From: Bemisia tabaci
Lineage: Eukaryota > Arthropoda > Insecta > Hemiptera > Aleyrodidae
DNA: 64,000 bases
NCBI RefSeq assembly: GCF_918797505.1
Contig: NC_092801.1
Location: forward strand, 22,692,116 to 22,756,115
Direction of reading: 5' to 3'
Shown piece after piece: positions 54,261 to 64,000 of the stretch; the first letter of the stretch is position 1; every line of letters begins with the position of its first letter. A program made the translations under genes and the position numbers. The notes under the pieces were generated by a model that saw nothing but the letters and a program-made list of their open reading frames with translations, made no database searches and was not told the origin of the DNA.

Positions 54261-55545
54261 GGGAGATGATTAGCAGAAGAAGCAGAAGCAGAAGATTAGA
54301 AACAGAAACTTTTTGTTGAAATATGGAGACTGAAGAATAATTAATTTTTGAGCGTGGAGAAAATGCAGGAGTGGGTGGCCAGTTAAGATTCAAAGGCCAT
54401 TCTCCGCATCATTTGATGATGTTACTGGATATGACAGGGTGAATTTCCAGTTTTTAAGAAAAAGCTACCTTTTACAGCAAAATTGACCAATATTAAAGTT
54501 CAATTAGTTCAAGCATGGTGCCAAAGTAAAGGGAAACATAGTTTTGGTGATTGTCTATGTCCATGTGCCTAGTCTCTATCTTTGTTCATGTGTGCAACAC
54601 CGGTGGGAGAATCCTCAATCGACCATCATTTTCTGTAATCTCTCTGTAATATTTGTTTGTTCTCTCCGGCCCCTATAATATTTTAGTCCCTTGCGATCAA
54701 TTTTTTTAATATTAAGGTATGCTGTAGTTGTTGCATTCTAATTTTATGAAGTAAATTTCTCTATGGGAAGTGTGCCAGAAATTTCGCATCGACCAATCAT
54801 GATTTAGTTTTTCTCAACATTTATAAATATAAAGGTAGGCATGTTAATCAGAGTAAAAGTGTGGACAAAGCTCAGGAGACTCATTTGATAGGCTGCTAAA
54901 AAAACGGGCAACCTTATCACTTTTTTCAAACACAGAGTCAGTTTACATCAGCTCTGTTACTACATTAGTAAATTACACTGAGAGTATGTTAAAATGCCCC
55001 ACTGCTATTGCCACCCAATTGTTATCGGGTGAATTTCTTTCTCATTATGATCTACCGTATTAGCAACATATATGCCATTCCTTCTTGTACCAGGAGTGGC
55101 CAGAATTTTCATCTTAAAAATCCCCGACCCTTTATACATCGCAAGCTATGTAAGATTCAAGGTCCCAGGCTAAACATAAACATGCCTCTGCGACATAGTG
55201 TCAAGCTTATGAGGCAGAAGTCAGCCAGCTGTTATCAACCTCAAACCAGTTGTGAACAAATATTTTTTTGACCCTGGCTTCAGTGCTTTTTTTCAACTGC
55301 TGTCAAAATTTTAACCATGTTTTACAGGCCCCAAGCGAACACTTGCTAGAGACACATTGGCATGTAATGTGTTGACATTCCTCAAATTTTTAGATTTTAG
55401 TTCTCGGTCAAAAGATTTTTTATTCTGTATAGATCATGCGGCCTTGAAAAGTGCTTGATCATTTTCTTACAGTCAATTGTGTTAGGTCCTTCATTACATT
55501 TAAGCAATGTGACAACATCTTATTAACTCGAAGAGTCAAGACTAA

Positions 55546-55620
55546 TCCACACAGGTGAGTCATTCCATTAAACAAGTTTCGAGACCCTTTTGCACATTAG
55601 TGCAGGAAGTTTGAAGGCAA
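55546..55620 (+). repeat. Dispersed repeat, partner of 39108-39180
   Basis: It shares AACAAGTTTCGAGACCCT and flanking text with the copy upstream of spastin. The ends are not defined. Confidence 0.55.
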
Positions 55621-55979
55621 TGCATTCCTTACGGTAGAAGCCCATTCCATGTCGCACTGGCTGCGGTTGAGTGAAGGTCAGATGCGCGATGACTGACCTG
55701 TGAGGATTGGTTTTGTTTGAGAGTGTTAATTTTAAATCTGAAATGCAGGAAAAGTTCTTTTCTGTTCATAACGGTATTTTCTAAAGAATCCAGAGGCTTA
55801 GAGAGATGATCACAGCTTAATATTGCAATTCATCAATATTGTGGGAAAATATTTGAAAATCCCTGTAGGAAGTGATAGAAATTTGCTTGTACTATGCTTT
55901 GAGGCTCCATCTGAAAAGCCGTTTTCCCGTCAGCAGTCAATTAAAATTGGAAAGAGTTAAGCGGTCACATACATACTGA

Positions 55980-56161
55980 CGTGTTTCAAAATCTAATTTC
56001 CTACCTATTTCAGTTTTTTGGAAGGAAACCAACCAGCAAATTTACTTGAAAATTTTTCTTGCCCGCAAGAAGATCATACCGTAAAATTATAAAATTGTAA
56101 GCGAAAATGTCGGTTGGTTCCCTTCCAAAATGTTAAAATAGCAGATGAGGTTTTGAAACGT
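55980..56161. repeat. Palindromic element, 182 bp
   Basis: GTTTCAAAATCT and TTTTTTGGAAGGAAACCAAC in the left half pair with GTTGGTTCCCTTCCAAAA and GAGGTTTTGAAACG in the right half. It has a short A/T-rich loop. MITE-like hairpin. Confidence 0.7.
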
Positions 56162-56805
56162 TGCAATGTAGATATGACTGTATCACTTAGCTCCATTCAT
56201 TCAAGTAGACGACTTTCAAATTTAATCAGTACTTGTCACGGTACAATTTTCCTATTCTAAATCCAATTTTTGACTTATTTTTTTAGCTTAGTAGCAAAAG
56301 AGCTGGTTTACAGAAATATGTCATTTTTTTTTTTTTAATATACTGATCGGCGAGTATTTCAAAAGATGAGTAGCACTCCCTATTGTCTTTTTTTAGTCGG
56401 AGCTCTCTTTCTTTAAGTCTCTAAGTAAATTTCTAAACTTTGAACATTAATTCAACAGAAGCTTTCCAGGTAAACCATTCAATAGTTAATTTGGAGGGTT
56501 AATATAGGAACTTTCCAGAACTTTATGGAGGCAATAGTACTTATTAAGCAACAGGATGGTTGACCATGAATTTTTTGAAAGAGAAATTTTTTCATTCCTG
56601 CAAGTGCTCTTCTCATTCATCTGTGTTATGGAAGTAAATGTAACTTTTCATACTTGCTAATTGTAAATTTTTATGCTGATGTTTCTGAATACATGCATTT
56701 TTGTTATATTCGTTCCTGCTGATTATTACATCACCAAACAGGAAAGAAATTTGAATTCCTCAAAGACTTTCATTTGCAAATATGCTACTATTTCCGAATC
56801 ACAAC

Positions 56806-56927
56806 TAGATGTATTTCTGCCTAACGGAAATATGTATTATGACATGAGCCTTGTTATGCATATATTCTTATGAGTCTCAGGGCTCATGTCCTAATGCACA
56901 TAGTTCTGTTTGGCAGAAATACGTCTA
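56806..56927. repeat. Dispersed palindromic MITE, copy 2
   Basis: Same family as 3983-4101. The right end GGCAGAAATACGTCTA and core CAGGGCTCATG are conserved. The left arm is more diverged (ATGTATTTCTGCCTAACGG). 122 bp. Confidence 0.85.
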
Positions 56928-59900
56928 ATTGAAATGTTCAGTCTCATGAAGGTTGGAGGCTGGTCTTTCTAACATTGCCAAAATGTTACCATGGACCAGT
57001 AAACATTGTCTGAGCTGAATTTTTTACCTTGCAGCATTTGCAGACATCTGAAATATTTTTAATATGTACAGGAGAGTACTTAAAATAATGAAGAGCCTCA
57101 TTAATCCCGGTCATGGAGGGGCAACAGGAGGAAAAACGTCTAATAGTTATTTTTAAATAATTTATTTTCTTCTGAACTTAATCACATGCGGATGATTATT
57201 TACAAAAAGGTGCACGGTCAAAGCACCTTGAGAGACCAATCTGTACAAGAATAGAACTACTTTTTCACAATTCTTTTTTTTAAATTTGTACAATTTTTAA
57301 CCAACTAAAAGTAGATACTTAATAGTAGATTCGAACTCCTGTAAAATTATTTAAAAATAGAGCCTTCTCTACTTTTACTTCATGTTGCTTTCCAACAAAC
57401 GTCTTTGAATTCATATCACTGAAGAGACAGTCAATATAAATAGAGGAACGTCTCTTTGCTGAATGTGCTATTGGAATCATGACTTGGTGCGTGTTTTCTT
57501 TTCGTAGTCAAAATTGGAGCGCAAGATATTTACAAAGAGTAGAATTATCGTTAAGTTACAGTAACTCTATACGAGGCATGGGGAGGGGACTGGGAGGAAG
57601 TAAAAAAAGTAGTAAATTAATAAGATGGGTCCATTTTCAGACAGCTAGTGTGGATTGCTTACCACTTTGACAGATTCACAAGGAAGCTTGCTTAAGATGA
57701 AACAGTTTTGAAATGCTAACAGGAGATTTCATTTTTGCCCTTTTCTTACGAGATGTAATGCGTGAACAATAATGTTGAAGACACCGCGGACTAAGAGGGG
57801 GGGGGGGGGGGGGGAACGGAAATCATGTTTGGAACATACTATCTTAAGTTCCAAAACAGGACCCTACAAGAACAAAGTCACAAGAATGGATCACTAGAGT
57901 TCACAGGGAAGGCATTTACAAACAAATAAGGAACATACTTAGAACCTTGAAACTTAAAAAAGTAGGTAAGAATAAGCAGTCACGTACTAAAGAGTCAAAA
58001 CGTGGTGGGACTTGAGCCCAGAAATCTGTTGGTGCACCACATGATAAGGGAAACAGAGAGAATAAAAAGGAAATAAAATGAAAAAAAGGAGGAAATTAAC
58101 AGTAGAAAAAGGAGAAAAAGAAAGTATAAATGAAAAGAGGGAAATAAAACGAAATAGAAAGGAAAAAAATAAGAATGAGGTGAGGATCTTAACTCTGAGG
58201 ACGATAAGTATGTACACTTTTAGGATTCAATGTTAGCAGTCAACGATTTGTCAAATTTTGTTTAGAAAAGTTGAGAATAAGAAGAGAGAAAATAAAGTAT
58301 GGATTTTAACGCTGAATATGGTAAATATGTACAGTCTTGCGATTCAATGTCAGCAGTGTGTGATTTGTTGAGGACCTTGTAAATTTTGAAGGTGAAATTC
58401 GCTAGGGCGAATTCGGGAAGGATTTCAAATACATGGGGCTTTCATACAGAAAAGAGGTAGGGTATCTTTTTCTATCATGAAAAAGGAGACCTCACGTCAC
58501 AGTTCCTGGGAATGGAAAAACGAACGAAAACATTTTTAGTTGCGTAGAAAGGACAATTGTAAGAACTGCGAAAACTGGAAACAAATAAGATGCGTTTGTC
58601 AAAATCAATTTTTAACAGAGGAATCTCATAGATTTTTAATGAGATTGGTGTTATCTGTTGCAATTGTCATTTTAGCAGGTTTTTATATTTTTGTTCTACC
58701 AGGAAAGGTACAAAAATCAGTTAAAATATGCACAATGCTGATAGATCAAAGTTGGAAGAAATTATCATATTCTTGAAGACCACTTTGGATGACATAAAGA
58801 TCACTGTGATCCTTCTTTGACGAATTGGAACAAAAAAAAGACTTAGTCATTTGAACGGATCTTATTCATTCCAGCTCTTAAAGAAGCTCCAACCTTAAGA
58901 ATACGATGTAATACACAACGCAACTTAAACATATATATAGACGCTACAATAAAAACCTTGGGGTATCAATCCACTACTTAGAGACTTTTTTAAGATGTCA
59001 AAGCAATTCTGTTGCTTCTTCACAGAAATGTTTTCGAACTAACAGAACGCCCAGGGTCCACACATTTGGTCAACAACATTCATGCTATTGAGAACAGCCT
59101 AATGTTAAGAGTGTACGGACTAAAACTTAAGAGGTAGATTGTTCCAAATTTAGATTCCGTAAGGAGGGGGAAGGTGATTGAAACGAGACAAAGTTTTCAA
59201 GATACAGTTTCTTATTATGCTAGATTTACATAACTTGGCTCAACTAAATGGTAACATTTCTCATTTCGTTTGTCGAAGTTATTACATTTCAAAAGGAAGA
59301 CTAGAATTTCTGCTTCCTACTAGGTATTAAGTGACGACACTTAATTTTTCATCTTAAGGGTGTGAAAAACCAAGAAGATCTTCTGGATCAACTTTCAATG
59401 CAGAATACATTACAACTGACTTCAAAAATGAGCCATCTTAATCTACAATATAAATTACCTACCTACTTACGAAAAACAATAAAAAAATAAAGTAAAACTT
59501 ATGCAAACAGTTAAGGGTGTCAACTGTCTTGAAATCTTGAAGACAATAGTGCGCCCTCTGCTTTTCGATATTTCTATTTTTTCTATTTACAAGTAAGTCG
59601 TGTTAACCTTTGTAACAGTTAATTTTCTTCAAAGAACAGAGAAAAGCTGTTAAGCTTACTAACTCACACTCAGGAGGAAAAATCTTCGAATTTCTCACTC
59701 TCAGTACTTCTTTTCCAATCGACACTCAAAATACTAAGGCATCAAAAACGATATTTTTCTAAATCGTGGGATCCAAAAATATATGTTTCTGAAATAAAAT
59801 GGAGCCACACACACCACGTGGTCTTCCAATGGTGCAAAAATACATCTTCATCTTACAGCTGTGTCTTTAGAATTTGATCTCTACAATTTTTCGTAGCTTT

Positions 59901-62312
59901 TATACTTTTCTCAGATTTTGAATTTTGGAGAAGATAACTCAAATGCTCCCCGAGATTTCTGTGAAAGTGCATGTTTCAGTTAAAGAGATACTGACAAATT
60001 CAAATTTCTTTTCTACAAAGAGATAGGGTGGGCTAAGTCGAATCAAATTTTGAATTGAAACAAAAATTTAGAATCAACAAGGGCAATCTACCATTCAGAA
60101 ATTCAGGAAACAAATAATATTATAAAAGTTTTTTCGAGTTGGAGTAAGATCAGAATCATAATTGGATACTTAATAGCTTTTCTCTACTTTGCAGATCCTT
60201 TATCAGAGTCATGATAAAAAAAAAGATTAACTGTATGATCAACCATCCAGGGATTAAAGGGGAACTTTGGAGAAATCATAAAATTGTAATTTACTTGTCT
60301 AAACTTACTGACACTAAAGAATAAGCTGTTCAAAAAATAAGATAAAAAATTGAGATCTTACAGGTAGCCTTTGGGACGAGGCTCCTTATCCTATTTAATT
60401 TCTTCAGGAAACAATTTGTATGAAAATTACTTTCGATGGAACATTTAAAATAGATTAAGACTCTCCTCAGAACTTTCAAATGGATTTCTCTGAGGTCAAT
60501 TTCATAAGTTGGGTAAAGTTGGCTAGTCTAGGCAACTAAAAAGCTGTTTCGGGGTGTGATGAGAGCGAAGAGGTTATTTCCGAATTTTTTCGGTGAGCCT
60601 GAAAACTGGAATATTTGTTGCTTACAAAAAATAGACTAAACTTTTATGCACTACCTACACTCACATTTAAAGCTATGTAACAGCAATTCATACAAAAATC
60701 TTCATCACAAAGTTTCTGAAAAACATCAAGACAAATTTACACAGAAATAAATGATTCTCGGAGATAGGCACAAAAATCCAATCTGGGGATGAGTAAAAAA
60801 ATATAAAAATACGTGAATTTTAATCTGCAGATTTTGATTGTATGTTCTAAAAATTAGAAAGGATACTAAACCGATTTAAAAGAGTTAATATATTGTACCA
60901 GTTGAAAATTATAAAAACTAATTTTTGATTGGAGACAGCCTGACTTCCGATATTTTTTGAGAGGTAAGTGATTAAGTAGGTACGGAGAACATAAAATTTA
61001 ATAAAAATGAGCTTCTTTTCTTAATTCAGCTTTCCTGTTCGATTATTGGCCCCTGGTACTTGGTTTCATGTACCTATATATAGTCTTAAAGTTTACCTTC
61101 TTCATTTCAGGGTATAATGAACAGAAATGAAAATGATTACCCATGAATGGAAATAAATCTACAGTTTTAAATGAACCATTGTATATTTCAACACATTTAC
61201 GAAAGGCAGCAGCACACAACCTTGGGCTCAGAGAGGGGATGACGGGTGGGGGGAGGGGGAGACTAGTTTTACGATTTTGAGGAAATGCTAATATTTTTAC
61301 GAAAATATAATTCTGACATACAAATATTGAAGAAAAAAACTCGGCATTAACTGAGGGAAGCGTTGCTTGACCCTGCGCTAAATTTTTGCTATTTCTTTGG
61401 AATTAACTGACAACATCAAAGTGTATTTAATTTAATAAAATAAAAAAAAAGTATTACCATGACAAATGGAAGATTTTTGTAGCCGAGTTAGTAAAAGATT
61501 GCATGAGGCTAGTCATTTAGGGGATCATAAAGGCAGCTTAGTGGGATACATTTCTTAGAAGATAAAATGTTGCATAGAGCCAACAAAACCAACATAATTA
61601 CCAGGCATGATCAAGTTTTGAACTATGAACTAAATAAAAAATTTAGAGGGGACATATCTAGTGAGCTAATTTTATTCCCCAGAAAAAAAAAACAAAAAAA
61701 CAATGATTGAATATTTATACACCTTCTTGATTACTTTTGTATTCATTCTGTTTGCATTAATTTTCAAAGGAAAAATTACTTTTTGTTTCTCCCTGACTTA
61801 ATAAGATTTAGGGCTGTATTCATAGTTGTTTCTCAAACTTTGGAGCTTGTGATACTTGCGTTGGTTAAGGATGCCCTAAAACCAAAGGAGCAATTGAGAA
61901 TACAACCTACATTGTAATGTCAGGACAGCCGCAGAATATTGTTAGTGAGATGCAGGGTCTACCCAAAAAGTTTGATTACAAACCAGGAAAAAATTAAAAA
62001 AAAGAGAGACCTTCTTTCTCACCATTCAAACAGAACGAAACGAGCGAACCAATCAGAGTCCACACGGTGCTACCAAATTTTGGCATAATGTTTTCGACAT
62101 TGAGCATTGCTTCTATATTTAAGAGAGCTGAGGAAGTAAGTAATACTAAATCCTAAATCTTAATCTGAAGAATAGAGTTACCTGACAGAACTTAAGAAAA
62201 GACGAAAATGACAGATGAAACCTGAGTGAAAAACAAAATATTTTGGGAGTAAATAAATTTTGTCTTGACGGGCTTTTCTTAACGAATATCGAAATAGGTA
62301 AATCCTAACAAG

Positions 62313-62436
62313 TGAACGTATTTCTGTCAAATGGAACTATGTGCATTAAGCCATGAGCCCCAAGATCCATAAGAATATACGAATAACAGGGCTCACGTCA
62401 TACTGCACATAGTTCCGTTTGGCAGAAATACGTCCA
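62313..62436. repeat. Dispersed palindromic MITE, copy 3
   Basis: Same family as 3983-4101. Left ACGTATTTCTGTCAAATGGA and right CCGTTTGGCAGAAATACGTC arms, and ATGAGCCC / CAGGGCTCA core. 124 bp. Confidence 0.85.
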
Positions 62437-64000
62437 AGTAAGGCTGAGGATGCTACATTTGAGTGGCTAGCAGTGAAGCAGCATTAAAAAGTTTATTTAC
62501 CTACTGGAACCCTTCCGAAAGTTTTTGAACTGAAGAATACATGCCCAAAGGTGGTTCCCAAACCTTGTGGAAATAATTTTGGGATGTCACATGCAGGCTC
62601 CTTAAGTTCTCAAATTTTAACTTTGATTTAAAGCAATCAATCACGGCGTCATAAATATTTTAATTCAACTGTACCAAAGGCAGATCATTTTAGCAAAATG
62701 AACAAAAACATTTGAATTTGTCGTATGGACAGTAGTTTTAATTCTAACAGCTCATGAGCTGATGAACTGCACGCAAACAAGACATGCTTCACCATTGTTC
62801 TCTTCATTTTCTAACTTGCTCTCTGCACTGCACCGCTGCGAAATTCACGCAAGTCCATCCTCGAAAAGTAGCTAGAGCTGGGGAAGGAAAAGAACGGACA
62901 AATGTTGTATCGAGCTGAATGCATTAATCATCAAGTGACTCATTGGTTAGCAAATTGATTTCTGTTAGGTGGTGCCATTTTCTGATGTGACATTTGTCCA
63001 TTCTTTTCCCGCCACTTCTAATGCCTGCTTCTCTCTCCTTGCGCTGCAATTCAAGCCTTTCATGGCTACTTACAAACGAGTAAGTTTCGGGGCATATTTT
63101 GTGAAGAAAACAAGGTTCGAAGAGGAAGTAACTTAGCTTATTTGGACTCCTTCTGAATTTAATACGTTAATTACAAAAGAACCAAAAAAGAAAAGCTTGT
63201 TTAACGCTGCTTTCTGTTGGTGTGAAAAACTACAATCATCTCAATCCGGCAAGGTGAATATAGAATATTCTTATCAATAAATGAAATTTACTTGGATATT
63301 TTAATACAAATACAGTTCCTTAGTTTGCCAGTTTACTCGATAATTGTCAAACTGTACAGCAAAGCACAGGGAATAGTCACTATTTTTTAAAGAAACTGGC
63401 AATCTAGGATTCTTCACTTAAAAATGCACAATAAAGCTTGATGGCTTTAACAGAGCTGAGGCAAGATTGTCGACAAGTTTCATACCTAAGTACTATTGGA
63501 GAAAATTCCACTGAACCAGATTAGGATTTTAAAACCGCATTCAATCGATTGAATTGTGTTGAATTTAATGACTAAACAGTACTTGAAGAAGAAGAAAAAA
63601 AAATACAAAAAATACCAACATGCAAAATACAGAGCGGGAGGTACTTATTTGCTATCAAGTTCTGATTGGAATCTGTGGTTAGATATTTAAGTACTTGGAT
63701 AAATTTCATGAAAATACCACATAAGATTATCCTTTACGTTGAGTTATGGTTTCATTAATCTTAGCTGATTCAGTGTTTTTTTCATTAAAATGTTTTTACT
63801 TAAAGTGGGTCCATGGATCAAACTGGGTCAACGAGACAAGTTACAAAATACGGTAAACAAAAAGAAAATTAAGACAGCAGAGTGCTGCATCAATGCATTT
63901 CGATAGGAATGTTCGCATCATTGAAAAACTGTCTGAATAACTAAGATGAAAATGGTGCAAGAAAGATTGAGTCCAATTGGAACATTTCTTCTTTTTCAGT

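Larger units (their letters stand above)
50638..64000. other. No gene seen downstream of spastin
   Basis: About 13.4 kb with no coding region I can support on either strand; ORFs are short (60-87 codons) and lack domains. It contains the palindromic elements listed separately, a C-run near 52,760, a G-run of about 18 near 57,797, and a purine-rich patch at about 58,030-58,180. From about 57 kb the + strand becomes A-rich, and a minus-strand AATAAA (TTTATT at 57161-57166) occurs at that switch, so a minus-strand transcript ending there is possible. Confidence 0.5.

Noticed and set aside
58540..58776. 78-codon ORF with a hydrophobic segment
   Set aside because: No family resemblance, no splice or promoter context, and it overlaps a minus-strand ORF of similar length.

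Overview
The window is eukaryotic genomic DNA, almost certainly from an insect or another arthropod. It is AT-rich, its genes are split by GT-AG introns of 0.7 to 5.9 kb, and it carries many short transposon-derived inverted repeats. Only about 6% of it can be supported as coding. All three recognisable genes lie on the + strand. The two complete ones look most like insect orthologues; a hemipteran (for example a whitefly) is a guess from overall texture and cannot be proved from this sequence.

Layout: 1-5,560 is transposon-rich 5' flank. It holds a hairpin MITE, a GC-rich patch, a complete non-autonomous hAT-type element with an exact 8-bp target duplication and internal tandem repeats, one copy of a dispersed palindromic element, and a long purine-rich repeat. 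5,564-7,395 holds the last two exons of a MADF-BESS DNA-binding protein gene whose first part was not found. About 7.6-16.9 kb is non-coding and includes, near 11.8-12.2 kb, a cluster of E2F, CCAAT and CRE-like motifs that is a good candidate for the Chk1 promoter. 16,976-35,109 is a complete eight-exon checkpoint kinase 1 gene (474 residues). Its introns hold a pogo/Tc1-like element, a SINE-like retroposon and large inverted repeats. About 35.4-40.9 kb is non-coding. 41,042-50,280 is a complete eight-exon spastin gene (587 residues), the microtubule-severing AAA ATPase. 50.3-64 kb has no gene I can support; it holds several palindromic elements, and base composition may change strand bias near 57 kb.

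The three genes have no evident functional partnership. Chk1 acts in the S/G2 DNA-damage checkpoint, spastin severs microtubules at membranes and the midbody, and the MADF-BESS protein is a likely transcriptional regulator. I found no bacterial-type system, CRISPR array, rRNA or tRNA, and nothing I would call a new biological system. The most interesting signals are the E2F/CCAAT promoter cluster, the six-site SQ/TQ cluster in Chk1, the long inverted repeat inside Chk1 intron 6, a possible second BESS exon, and several apparently undescribed MITE families.
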